Positions 11,242 through 21,721 are shown, numbered from the stretch's first letter. The stretch is 64,000 nucleotides of DNA from Coniferiporia sulphurascens (GCA_002794785.1 NBBA01000027.1:100398-164397), one strand, 5' to 3'. Notes: generated by a model from the sequence alone, not told the origin. Numbers and translations: made by a program.

Positions 11242-11808
11242 CATGGCCTCCCATCATGCCGACCACGAAAGCTACTCATGCATTCAGTAGACCACCCATG
11301 CAGCGAGCTATCTGCAGTCGCACAGGTCCTATGTCGTGCCGGTCCCTACGGGGGTTACTGGCTGAGCTTTGGCTCGGTCTACTGTCGCAGACACGGCCTG
11401 ATATCGCATTGCAGGTGGCACAACCACCCCCCCTGGCCTGCGCGGTCGACTGCCCACATTCTAGGCGGCTGCAGTACCTTCCACCTGTGGATATGATGCA
11501 TGTGGCCACCACATGACCCTCTTCCAACCCACCACTCAGAGTGGGCTGATGAAAACCGCCTCCCGGTTTTGTGCCGATGGCTAAGGCTGATGGGGCACCT
11601 AAACCGCCTCTCTGACTGCGCCGTGGGTGCCATCCGGCTGTCTTTCGCCACTATGGACCTCGACGGACACCCAACCAACGAGGATATGGACCTGGACCTC
11701 CTACAGGACTACATGCGACGTATGCTCGGACCCCGAACCCAGGACTCGGACCCAGCCCTTTTGGAGCTATCAGGTACGCTCCCCCCCTTTCCGATTGAGT
11801 AAAAGCCT
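11242..11808 (+). pseudogene. E1 ORF2 C-terminal region
   Basis: C-terminal part of ORF2 after the LTR. It is the same frame as upstream once the LTR and its TSD copy are discounted. It contains the Cys/His segment CRAGPYGGYWLSFGS, HGLISHCRWHNHPPWP, AHILGGCSTF typical of this family. An in-frame TGA at 11494-11496 again looks like ACGA to ATGA. The end reads LLELSGTLPPFPIE before a stop. Confidence 0.85.
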
Positions 11809-12119
11809 GCCTTTCGGATCCCCACAAGATATGTCTCAGCTGGCACTCTCGCCCTCCCTTTCCATTTCTAAGCTTCTTACTTTAACCTGCTTTCACCCGT
11901 GTGGTTTGTTCATAGCAATATGTATCCCTCCCTCTCACGATTCTCCTTACTAATAGGGGCTCTTCACACTTCGGCACCCTTTGGGGAGCAGAGCCCCTGC
12001 CCAGTTTTGTGCAATGCGCAATGACGGGCGCCTCCATTGTTATGTAGTTAGGGCCCCCCTTCGGGGGGGCAGCTTGTAATTATGTAATACTGTAGGAATA
12101 ATTTTAAAAATAAAAAAAA
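11809..12119 (+). other. E1 3' UTR and A-rich tail
   Basis: 3' UTR ending with the C-run/G-run hairpin (about 12053-12070, TTC loop) and an A-rich tail that lacks the regular AAT repeat of other copies. The next base resumes E3 ORF1. Confidence 0.8.
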
Positions 12120-12488
12120 AGACCCCAACAGCTCCATACAAGAGCACCTCCTCAAGAGGCCTCGAGTTTGGATGTTCGGATCCGCCCTCCGTCTCTCAGT
12201 CCCACCTGTCCGCCCCACCCTCACCCAATGTGTACAACTGACCCCTCCCCCCCGCACCTGATCCTCATACAGGAACCGCCCTGGTACCAAATAGGGCTGC
12301 AACCCTCACTCACCGACCCAACCGGTAGTCCAGTCCTCAATGTCCCAACCATCCCAGGATACATACCAGTCCTACCACCAGAGGTCCAACCTCAGGTAGT
12401 CATGTATGTATCCAGGGCCCTCCCCCCAACCTCATGGTCTACCCTTGGAGCCGCCTCTCATGGCACCAATGTACTCACAGTGGAGGTC

Positions 12489-12746
12489 TCTTAAAATCTA
12501 CGCACGTTGTGGTAGACGATGAGGTGCAGTAGTGAGGTTCAAGGTGTAGGTGGGTTATCAGCATAAACCGATGTATTTCTAGGGCGAGACCTGCTCCCCT
12601 TATATACACATTCCGTGAGCTAGTACTACTATAACTATCTAGCTCCTATATCATATGGCATTATCATTGCATCATCGTTCACTTAGTAAGATGGTTGTTC
12701 ATATGACCATCCATTATTTATATCGTTTCATTATATTTATTTAATA
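12489..12746. mobile_element. Degenerate solo LTR, second family (258 bp)
   Basis: AT-rich insertion in the E3 endonuclease, flanked by a perfect 5-bp TSD (aggtc, 12484-12488 and 12747-12751). Ends are TCTTAAAATC and TTTAATA. These differ by one base each from TGTTA and TAACA, the termini expected of an LTR. A TATATA sequence lies near 12601. It shows no similarity to the 558-562 bp LTRs beyond the termini. It could instead be a small DNA transposon, but the 5-bp TSD and near-TG/CA ends favour an LTR. Confidence 0.6.
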
Positions 12747-12790
12747 AGGTCTGATCCCAACTCGCCCTCCATGTATGCAACTACTATGGC

Positions 12791-13267
12791 ATGCACCCCC
12801 CGGATCGAGAGAACGCCTCCCCCCAGTACCCAGGTGAGTCCTTCTTATTCTCACTCCCCTCAGTGCTAGCCACCACTCTACTTGTGGCAGGTGACTTCAA
12901 CAGTCGCCACTGCACGTGGTCCGAACTCTCAGCCACATGGCGAGATGACTTGGGGGCGCAACCCCTCAATGACTTTTTCCATGGGCATGGCCTGGCGCCT
13001 GCCCATATCCCTGACTCCGACTCACGGCCTGACGGCAATTGTCGTTGGTGCCCCATCGACATGATCTGGGCCCCACCTGCAGTCAACCCCGACTCTATTT
13101 TAGATTCAGCTACCTCCGACCCCTCCCTGCTGTCCAACCATGCTATCCTGCAGTGGTCACTGCCCTTTTGGCCCCCCCCTCCTGTCCTAAAGACATGCCA
13201 GCTGCTACCAGCCGACAAAGAGGAATGGACCGACATCGCCTTCCCCCTCCTTGAAGCAGCCTTCTGA
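12791..13267 (+). pseudogene. E3 ORF2 endonuclease, C-terminal half
   Basis: Endonuclease remnant with VAGDFNSRHCTWSE (second half of the catalytic centre), IDMIWAPPAVNPDS and SNHAILQW, where the usual SDH has become SNH, removing an active-site Asp. It ends at a TGA (13265-13267). Confidence 0.85.
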
Positions 13268-13323
13268 CTCCCGGGCTCGACACCCATGCCCTGGACATCA
13301 AAGCGAAGGCGGTTATAGACACT

Positions 13324-16300
13324 ATGGTCGCTGCCCTCCAGCCATTCACCCACCTCTCCAAGCTGTTGAAAACAGAAGTCCCATGGTGGTCACCCCACTG
13401 CAAGACCCTCCTATCCGCTATTATGATGGCCACCACCCCTCTCCAGCATTCCTCAGCTAGACGAGCCTTCAAAAGGGGTGTCAGGATGGCCAAACGGCAG
13501 TTCTACACCGACCAGGCCTCGGAAGCAGACACCTCCAACATATGGAACTGGGCCAAACACGGCCTCGGCAACTGACCTACTCCTATCCCCTTGCTCAAAC
13601 GGCAAGACAGCTCCTTCACCCAGACGGACAATGAGAAAGGTGAGCTATTCCGCAAAACCTTCTTCATGCCCCCCCAACCCCAGGCAGCGACTGACATCCT
13701 GCCACCACCAATTCAACCAGCTGCCCTGCCCATACTCCTATCAGAGCTTATGGGGGCACTGGCCAACACATCCAACTTGTTGGCTCTGGGCCTCTCAGGA
13801 ATAGGATATCGCCCCCTGAAATGGGTGGTCGATGCCTACCCTGAAGAGATACTCATGCTTTTCAATGACTGCCTATGCTTGGGGCACCACCCCAAGGGCT
13901 GGCAGGTGGCAAAAGTGGTGATGCTCAGGAGGCCTAACAAGAAGGACCCATTCTCGCCGCATTCATACCAGCCCATCACCCTCGAGGAGACCCTAGGTAA
14001 ACTCCTCGAAAAAATCATAGCTAACCGGCTCCAGTTCCTTGCTAACGTGAGGGGCTGGTTGCCACCTAACCAATATGGAGGGTGCCAAGGCCATTCGGTC
14101 TATGATGCTGCCCAACACCTTCTACAGATTGCGGAACGAGCTCACTCGGAGGGCCTCATCTGTTCGGTCCTAGCAGTCAACATTCAGGGCTTTTTCGACT
14201 TGGTGCACCCCCAACTCCTCCACTGACAACTGTTGGACCTCAGTTGCACCCCAGACATGGCCGACTGGTGTTTGTCCTTCATGATGGACTGGTGGGTCGC
14301 TGTCGCCTTCGATGGCACCACCCTCCCTACTGCCCCTAAACCCGACTTCGGCACCCCACAGGGATCGCCAGTCTCCCCCATCCTGTCAACTATATTCATG
14401 GGGGTGGTTCTCCGGCACTTTCACCAAGCCGGCACCACCACCCTGGCATATGTTGATGACCACTTACTCATATGTGTAGGTCCCTCAGTGGCAGCCAACT
14501 GCTGCGCTCTTGTCCACACTTACCAACAACTTGATGCCCTCTTTGGCACCATTGGTCTCAACATTGAGGCAGCCTAGACAGAGTGCCTCCACTTCCACCC
14601 CCCTCAGCGACACACCGGCTATGATGGCTGGGACACCGCCAGCATACAGGTCGACCCCAACACCCTGATCCGCCCCTCAATCCCACTCAGATGGCTGGGG
14701 ATATGGTGGGACCCAGGCCTCTCCTTCAAGCCCCATGTTGAGCGCATGCGCTCCAAGGGGCTATCCACTCTTGCTGCACTCCACATTCTAGGTAACACCC
14801 AGCGCAGCATTTCAACCCTCCTCCTCCGCTGCCTATACACCTCCTGCATGTGCTCTGTCCTGTCGTGGGGTGCGCTGGTTTGGTACCATGGTTGCTGCCA
14901 AAAAACACTGGTAAACCGCCTCCAGGCCATTCAAAACACAGCCTGCCACTGGATTCTGGGTGTCTATAAAGGCGCCTCCCCCCATTCCACTAATTTCCTT
15001 TGCTCCGTTCCCCCTCTCTCTTTCTATTTCGAGTATATAAAGACTACCCACTCCCTACATCTTTGGCGCACCCCCCACTCTATTGGCCAGAAATTATTTA
15101 AAAACATAGCTAATAGACCATTTTCCCTTTCTCTGCAGGTCCGAGCCCCTCAGGTCCAACAGGTCCCTGCATACACACATCCCCCTTGGACAGATCCTCT
15201 GGCCTTCACACAGGGCCGAGTCCGCTTCACCACCCCCATCACCCCGGTTAGCGCCGACACCCAAAAATCATTCATAGTGGCCGCATGCCAACTCAGCCTC
15301 ACCCCCCATGTTCAGGTATTCACCAACGGCTCCCACATTGACAATAAGTCAGGCTCGGCCATCTGTGCTATGCTGGGCCTCACTCGACTCCGGTCTCGCC
15401 GACTGGAGTCCCCCACCTGTGCCACAGCCATGGATGCCGAGGAATTTTCCCTCGCCATGGCCCCGGGCTGGGTAGCATGCCGCCTCCCAGCGCAACTGTG
15501 TGTCGCATTGGACATCTTCTTCCTGTCCGATTCACTGACTGCCCTCCACCTCTTCCGCACCTGGGCCACTGCCCCTGGCACTCACCTCCTTCACATCTGG
15601 AAAGCAGGTGTGGAGACACTGCTGGACTCGTACCCCCAGCTCACCATTCATTTCATATGGTGCCCCAGTCACTTGGACATCCCCAGCAATGAATGGGCTG
15701 ACACGGAAGCGAAGCTGGCGACAGAGCTCCCCCCATCTGACCTCAAACCTTCCACCTCCACACTAAAAGAGGCCGCCATCCGCACCCTTATGGAACGGTG
15801 GATGCTCTCACTAGCCCGCCCCCTTGCCTCAACTGCCGACAAATACTTAGCAGTGCATGGCCTCCCCTCCCGCCGACCCCGAAAGCTGCTCATGCATTCG
15901 GTTGACCACCCACACAACGAGCTATCTACAGTCGCTCAGGTCCTCTGCCACGCTGGTCCCTATGGGGGCTACTGGCTGAGTTTTGACTCAGCCTACCGGC
16001 GCAGGCACGGCCTAATTTCGCACTGCAGGTGGCACAACCACCCCCCATGGCCTGTGCAGTCGACCGCCCACATACTCGGCGGCTGCAGTACCTTCCACAC
16101 ATGGATACGACGCATGTGGCCACCCTGGGACCCTCTCCCAGCCCACCACTCAGAATGGGCTGACAAAAACTGCCTCCCGGTTCTGCGCTGCTGGTTAAAG
16201 CTGACGGGGCACCTCAACCGCCTTTCCGACCATGCCGCAGGCGCCATCCGGCTGTCCTTTGCCGCGATGGACCTAGATGGCCACCCAACTGATGAGGATA

Positions 16301-16416
16301 TGGACTTGGACCTCCTACGGGATTACATGCATCGTATGCTCGGACCCTGGACTTGGGACTTGGACCCAGCCCTTTTGGAGCTATCAGGTACACTCCCTCC
16401 CTTTCCCTCTGATTAG
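13324..16416 (+). pseudogene. E3 ORF2 RT, RNase H and C-terminus
   Basis: One frame across 3.1 kb, broken by three stops: TGA 13573-13575, TGA 14224-14226 (CGA in sister copies) and TAG 14575-14577. RT motifs are ITLEETLGKLLEKII, NIQGFFDLVHPQ (the Asp of motif A is Asn), GTPQGSPVSPILS and YVDD. RNase H has FTNGSHIDNKSG (Asp to Asn), AMDAEEFSL, LSDSLTALHL and SNEWADTEAK. The C-terminal segment is intact to the stop at 16416. The frame passes the linker poly-C tract without a shift. Confidence 0.92.
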
Positions 16417-16588
16417 CACCCGTCTTTCGAATTCCTCGCAATACGTCTCGGCCAGTGCTCTCACCCTCCATTTCCAGTTCTAAGCTTCTTACTTTAACCT
16501 GCCATCACCCACTTGTTTGGTTTGTAGCAATATGTATCCCTCCCTCTCTTGTTTCTCATCTACTAAATAGGGACTCTTCACACTTCAG

Positions 16589-16683
16589 TGTTACAAATTT
16601 CCTTTACTCATCGCTTTTATCAGCATTAGTCAATGGAGATGACTAATGCTGATAAAAGCGATGAGTAAAGGAAATTTGTAACA
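16589..16683. repeat. Perfect 43-bp palindrome with 9-bp spacer
   Basis: Arms at 16589-16631 and 16641-16683 are exact reverse complements around a 9-base centre (aatggagat). Each arm begins TGTTACAAATTTCCTTTACT, which resembles the start of the solo LTRs (TGTTACAATTTTCC). The symmetry continues outward at lower identity for about 165-200 bp into LINE 3' UTR on both sides (16390-16588 plus, 16684-16850 minus). Confidence 0.95.
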
Positions 16684-16850
16684 CTAAAGTGTGAAGAGTC
16701 CCTATTTAGTAGATGAGAAACAAGAGAGGGAGGGATACATATTGCTACAAACCAAACAAGTGGGTGAGGGCAGGTTAAAGTAGGAAGCTTAGAAGTGGAA
16801 AGGGAGGGTGAGAGCACCAGCCGAGACATATCAAGGGGAATCCAAAAGGC
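16684..16850 (-). mobile_element. LINE 3' UTR fragment, mirror of the E3 3' UTR
   Basis: Minus-strand LINE 3' UTR, nearly identical in reverse complement to 16420-16588 close to the palindrome centre and less similar further out. It is joined at about 16850 to the 3' end of repeat R1 in the same orientation. No tail is present because the palindrome replaces it. Confidence 0.85.
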
Positions 16851-18171
16851 CAGAATTAAAGGGCACCCTTGCAGGACCCCACTACACATGCACCTTCCTC
16901 GTGACATAGATGCCCAACCAGTAGGACTTATACCTGACACGCTGTCCTCTATGGCACGCTGGATTGGGAAGGGCATGCCATGCCAGGGAGAGATTCCAAG
17001 TGGGGGTCGTGGCGCCATAGGCACTACCCCACCCATTGGGTGCCCTCCCTACCCTACACATTCCCCCCTTTACCCCACTTTCCACTGTAGAGTGCCGCTA
17101 GTTTCTGGGAATCAACTTAAGTATGCAATAGGACTTACTCCTATGCACACCCATGCCAGATTTAGTGCTCTGGAGCCAGTGGAGGGAACTATCCCCCACT
17201 GCTACAGCTTGCTCCATATTGGAGGGGTTTCCTAGGCCCCCCTGGAGTTTCCTGTTCCCCGGCACACGCTTCAGAGCCCCGAAGGGGAATACTCAGGCAC
17301 AAGGCCCGCTTCTGGATCTGCAATGTACTGGAGTTGATGTGTTGCCCTCGCTTGGACCCCAATGCTTGTTACAGCCGCCAGGGAGTCCACTCAGACTAAC
17401 CACCTCTCAAGGGGTACCAGCATCCTTCCCACTTCGATGGGAGAGGGCCAGCTACCAGGGACTTCCCGCGAATGCTAGGTGAGCCCCAGTGTTATCCCCC
17501 AAGAGGCCCATGGTGGCCTGTCGCTTTTGTGTCAGCTGGTTCTTACCACAATGCCATGTGTTAAGAAGCCCCTATCTCCTTATATCAGCTAGTGACATCA
17601 TCAGAGACCCTTTTGGGATTTGGGGTGGCGGTTTTTATGGTTTGTCATGCCAGGGACAATGTGGCCCCAGGATTTTAAGTCCCGACCCAAAGGTCAGATC
17701 CGAGTCTCCCCGAACCCGAGGTCTCCCAACCGAAGCTGACCGCTGAAGGGCAGAGGGTTACCCCCCCCCCGCACAGGTGTGGGGACGTTAACGTCATGTC
17801 CCCCCCCTAACTAGCAGGTGTATGCCCCTTGTGCTGCCCAAGGGCAGACCAGTGAGCACGCCATCCTCGAGAAGGTCAGCGCAGACGTGAGAGAGGATCA
17901 TCCTCACTGAGTCTCCCCCCCCCAAGAGGACGTTAACGACAGGTCCTTGTGCCAGCCGGCGAATGCAAGCGCCCATTTCCTGCCATCCAACAACGCTGTT
18001 ACAGCGCCTTGGCAACCAGCCAGCTGCCCTCCCTATAAGGGTGGGCAGTCGGAGAGCCTTCTCTCATGTTGCCCCAGTAGTATACCAGAGCGAGACATGG
18101 GTTGCTGCGACTGACCAGAGACGACCCCAGAGTGAAGGTGAGATGGTGGTGGTAAGAGGACAAGAAGGATG
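16851..18171 (-). repeat. Repeat R, copy 1 (R1), near full length
   Basis: About 1.32 kb, read on the minus strand from CATCCTTCTTGTCCTCTTAC (18171) to CCTTTAATTCTGGCC (about 16851). Similar over its length to R2 (30641-31899) and in part to R3 and R4. No ORF above 150 codons is seen on either strand, and none is shared between copies. It holds short hairpins at 17126-17147 and 17155-17172. Its 3' end abuts a LINE 3' UTR of the same orientation. Not recognised; the first 30 bases resemble the LINE 5' end. Confidence 0.75.
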
Positions 18172-18409
18172 GCCCACCTTTCTCCTCATCCATCTGGGTG
18201 AAGGTGCCATCTCGCCATTTAAGCGAGGGGATGGGGGTGGGTCGGTTGCCGAGGCTGTGTTTGGCCCAGTTCCAGATGTTGGAGGTGTCTGCTTCTGCTG
18301 CCTGGTCAGTGTAGAACTGCCATTTGGCCGTCCTAACGCCCCTCTTGAAGGTGCGTCAAGCTGAGGATCACTGGAGGGGGGTGGTGGCTGTCTGAATGGC
18401 GGAAAGGAG
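18172..18409 (-). mobile_element. LINE fragment, ORF2 endonuclease-RT linker
   Basis: Minus-strand scrap encoding the linker around AKRQFYTDQ, NIWNWAK and TDPPPSP..RLNGEM. It ends abruptly next to a plus-strand ORF1 scrap at 18410. No TSD found. Confidence 0.8.
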
Positions 18410-18590
18410 GCAGGGCCTAGGCCATGGGACCAAGGGCTGCCATGCCCAACCTTGCTGCGCTGAATGTGTGGGTGCCCACCTGACCCGCAATCACCGCAAA
18501 TCATGCACCCACTGTGCTACTGATGCAGTGCCTGAAGGCGACACATGTCCCCACCCCCGCCTCTGCAACAACTGCAAGGGCAACCACCCA
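18410..18590 (+). pseudogene. LINE ORF1 zinc-knuckle fragment
   Basis: Plus-strand scrap starting inside the first knuckle (QGLGHGTKGCHAQPCCAEC) and ending at CNNCKGNHP. It joins the R4 5' end at 18591. Together with the preceding minus-strand scrap it forms a 420-bp inverted LINE mosaic between two outward-facing R copies. Confidence 0.85.
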
Positions 18591-19172
18591 CATCCTTCTT
18601 GTCCTCTTACCACCACCATCTTGGTTCTGCAACTGGGGGTTTTTTTTTTTTTTTTTTTTTAAATTTATTATTCCTACTGAGCTACACAATACACCTGTGG
18701 CCCTGTAGGGGCCGCCTGTAAACTACCTAACTACCGAGGCGCCTGTCATTACTCATTGAGTGAAACTGGGTGGGGTGCGTGCCTCCCAAGGGAGGCCTAG
18801 TGGGCTTACGCACCCTATTAAGGAGAAGGGGAGAAAGAGAGAGGGAGGCATACATATCACGACTAATTTTGACCAAACCAAGTGAAAACGAGATCAGGAA
18901 AAGACAGTCCCTTAGAAGAGGAAAGGAGTGGCTGCAGGTGCCATAGAAGAAACCGATGGGGGATCCGAAGGGCAATCAAGAGTCAGAGGGAAATGGTGGG
19001 AGCGCAACTGGGGTCAGCTGGGGGGAAGTCGCAGCTACCCGACCTTGTCTGGACTCTCTGGGACTGGGCATCATACGAGAGAAGGTTCCGACTCACCCTG
19101 GTGTGCTGGGGTTGGTCATCAGTCGCTGTAATGCAGTGGGGAATGGGCATGGAGCTCGCCAGCGGTCTTGGC
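18591..19172 (+). repeat. Repeat R, copy 4 (R4), 5' portion, split by E6
   Basis: Begins CATCCTTCTTGTCCTCTTAC like R1. It is interrupted by LINE E6 (18639-19003, TSD gcaactgggg) and resumes at 19004 with segments matching R1 and R2 (ACGAGAGAAGG, GTCGCTGTAATG, GCTCGCCAG). It joins a plus-strand LINE near 19172. Only about the first 220 bases of R are present. Confidence 0.75.
18639..19003 (-). mobile_element. LINE E6, short 3' fragment of a divergent subfamily
   Basis: T-rich tail (18640-18660), then ttattattcct and a 3' UTR unlike the other copies. The terminal hairpin is present but rewritten: GGCCC, loop CTACA, GGGCC (read on the minus strand, about 18699-18713). TSD gcaactgggg at 18629-18638 and 19004-19013. 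About 365 bp, 5'-truncated before any clear coding sequence. Confidence 0.85.
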
Positions 19173-19365
19173 AACCCCCCCCCTCCAACATTCCTCTGCC
19201 TGATGCACCTTCAAAAGGGGCATTAGGACAGCCAAACGGCAGTTCTACGCCGATCAGGCAGCGGAAGCAGATGCCTCCAACATCTGGAACTGGGCCAAGT
19301 GAGGCCTCAGCAACCGACCTACCCCCATCCCCTCGCTCAAACAGCAAGACGGCTCCTTCACCCAG

Positions 19366-19737
19366 ATGAATGATGAGAAAGGTGAGCTCTTCCAAGAAAC
19401 CTTCTTCATGCCCCCCCCTCCATGGACAGCGGCCGACATCCTGCCACCACCAATCCAACCAGCTGCCCTGCCCATCCTCCTTTCGGAGCTCACAGGGGCA
19501 CTGGCTGGTACATCCAACTTGTCAGCTCTGGGCCTCTTGGGAATAGGCTACCACCCCCTGAAATGGGTGGTGGATGCCTACCCCGATGAGATACTTACAC
19601 TCTTCAATGACTGTCTGTGCTTGGGGCACCACCCTGAGTGCTGGCGGGCGGCAAAAGTTGTAATGCTCAGGAAGCCAAATGAGAAGGACCCCTTCTCACC
19701 ACGTTCATACAGGCCCATCACCCTTAGGAGACCCTAG
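19366..19737 (+). pseudogene. R4-LINE ORF2, RT N-terminal part
   Basis: Encodes NDEKGELFQETFFMPPP, LSALGLLGIGYHPLKWVVDAYPDEI and SYRPITL. A one-base deletion near 19728 breaks the frame within the RT motif ITLEETLGK. Confidence 0.88.
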
Positions 19738-19843
19738 GGAAACTCCTCAAAAAGATTATAGCTAACCGGCTCCAGTTCCTTGCCAACATGTGGGGCTGGT
19801 TGCCACCTAACCAGTATGGGGGGCGCCAAGGCCACTCAGTCTA

Positions 19844-19845
<2 letters not shown>

Positions 19846-19887
<42 letters not shown>

Positions 19888-20422
19888 CTGCAGTATTACA
19901 TAATTACAAGCTGCCCCCCAAAGGGGGGGCCCTAACTACATAACAACGGAGGCGCCCATCATCGCACAATGCACAAAACTGGGCGGGGGCCCTGCTCCCT
20001 GAAGGGTGCCAAGGTGGGAAGGGCCCCTATTAGAAAAGAGGAGAAGAAGGAAAGAGGAATACATATCACTATGACAAAACCAAGCGGGTGAGGGCAGGTA
20101 ATAGGGGTAACTTAGAATTGGAAAGGGAGGGCGAGAGTGCCAGCCGGGACATATGAGGAAGAGTCCGAAAGGCAGTCACTGAGTAGAGGAAAAGGGGGGA
20201 AGTGCACCTGAGAGCTCCAAGAGAGCCGGGTCTGGGTCCTGGGGTTGGGGTCCAAGCATATGACTCATGTATTCCCTAAGGAGGTCCAAGTCCATATCTT
20301 TGTCGGTAGGGTGCCCCTCTAAGTCCATCATGGCAAAGGCTAGGTGGATGGTGGCAGAGGTGTGGTCGGATAGGCGGTTCAAGTGCCCTGTCAATTTCAA
20401 CCAGCGGCGCAGAACCTGGAGA
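19846..20422 (-). mobile_element. LINE E7, 5'-truncated (577 bp)
   Basis: (TTA)n tail, terminal hairpin (about 19914-19931), 3' UTR and the last 75 codons of ORF2 (20176-20400; ends LLELSGALPPF). TSD ggccactcAgtctat at 19830-19844 and ggccactcGgtctat at 20423-20437, 14 of 15 matching. Inserted in the RT of the R4-LINE at QGHSVYD. Confidence 0.93.
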
Positions 20423-21721
20423 GGCCACTCGGTCTATGACACTGCCCAACACCTTCTACAGATTGCGGAGCATGCCCACTCAGAGGGCCTTGTCTGTTCG
20501 ATCCTAGCAGTTGACATTCAGGGCTTCTTCGACTTGGTACACCCCCAACTCCTCCACCAACAACTGTTGGATTTTGGTTGCACACCAGATATGGCCGACT
20601 GGTGTTTATCCTTCATGATGGACTGGCAGGTCACTGTTGCCTTTGACAGCACCACCCTCCCAACTGCCCCCAAACCCGACTTCGGCACCCCACAAGGATC
20701 GCCAGTCTCTCCCATCCTGTCAACAATATTCACTGGGGTGGTCCTCCGGCACTTTCACCAAGCTGGCACCACCGCCCTGGCATACGTTGATGACCACTTA
20801 CTCATATGTGTAGGTCCCTCAGTGGCATCCAACTGCCACACTCTTGCCTGCGCCTACCAACAACTCGACACCCTTTTCGGCACCATCAGTCTCAACATCG
20901 AAGCAGCCAAGATGGAGTGCCTCCACTTCCACCCCCCTCGGCGACACACTGGCTATGACGGCTGGGACACTGCTGGCATCCAGGTCAACCCCAACACCCT
21001 GATCCGCCCTTCAATCCCCCTCCAGTGGTTGGGGATATGGTGGGACCCAGGCCTTTCCTTCAAGCCCCATGTTGAGTGCATGCGCTCCAAGGGGCTCTCC
21101 ACCCTCACCGCACTCCACATTCTTGGTAACACACAACACGGCATCTTGGCCCTCCTCCTCCGCCACCTATACACCTCCTGCATCCACTCTGTCCTGTCAT
21201 GGGGAGCACCGGTTTGGTACCATGGCCGCCGCCAAAAAACACTGGTAAACCGCCTCCAGGCCGTCCAAAACACGGCCTGTTGCTGGATTCTTGGCGTCTT
21301 CAAAGGCGCCTCCCCCTATTCCACTAATTTTCTTTGCTCCATTCCCCCTCTCTCTTTCTATTTTGAGTATATAAAGACCACCCACTCCCTGCATCTGTGG
21401 CGCACCCCCCACTCCATTGGCTGGAAATTATTCAAAAACATAGCTAATAGACCTTTCTCCCTTTCTCTGCAGGTCCGAGCCCCTCGGGTTCAACAGTTCC
21501 CTGCATACACACATCCCCCATGGACGGATCCTCTGGCCTTCATGCAGGGCTGCGTCTGCTTCACCACCCCTGTCACCCCGGTTAGCGCCAACACCCGAAA
21601 ATCATTCATAACTGCCGTGTGCCAACTAGGCCTCACCCCCCACGTCCAAGTATTCACCGATGGCTCCCGCATTGACAATAAGTCGGGCTCAGCCATCTGT
21701 GCCATGCTTGGCCACACCTGA
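20423..21721 (+). pseudogene. R4-LINE ORF2, RT and RNase H
   Basis: Frame open from the E7 right edge to a TGA at 21719-21721 (CGA in sister copies). Contains DIQGFFDLVHPQ, GTPQGSPVSPILS, YVDD, WLGIWWDPG and the RNase H start FTDGSRIDNKSG. The apparent ATG at 20267 lies inside E7 and is not native. The copy ends at 21751 inside RNase H. Confidence 0.9.

Larger units (their letters stand above)
5542..12119 (+). mobile_element. LINE E1, main part, inserted in E3
   Basis: Continuation of the element whose ORF1 start is at 1-310. It holds the rest of ORF1 (open 5590-7245), ORF2 and a 3' UTR with hairpin (about 12053-12070) and A-rich tail. A solo LTR interrupts it at 10684-11241. Its 3' flank resumes ORF1 of another plus-strand LINE (E3) at 12121, so E1 lies within E3. 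The matching left TSD is outside the window. Confidence 0.93.
12121..16588 (+). mobile_element. LINE E3, host of E1, 3' end lost at a palindrome
   Basis: Oldest plus-strand layer of the left nest. It starts in ORF1 immediately after the E1 tail. The ORF1 sequence (12121-12230) joins directly to endonuclease sequence at 12231, a deletion of roughly 0.37 kb judged against E1 and E2. ORF2 follows to 16416, then a 3' UTR that breaks off at 16588, exactly where the palindrome begins. The usual hairpin and AAT tail are absent. Confidence 0.9.

Noticed and set aside
16589..16683. Palindrome as an inserted foldback MITE
   Set aside because: No direct-repeat TSD flanks it, and the symmetry extends into the flanking LINE, which an insertion would not produce.
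16795..17482. Open frames of 109-146 codons inside R1
   Set aside because: Not in the same frame or present in R2 and R3, no domain recognised, and the first starts in LINE 3' UTR.
20267..20422. N-terminal extension of the ORF at 20267-21721
   Set aside because: This part lies in the opposite-strand LINE E7; the native frame begins after its TSD at 20423.
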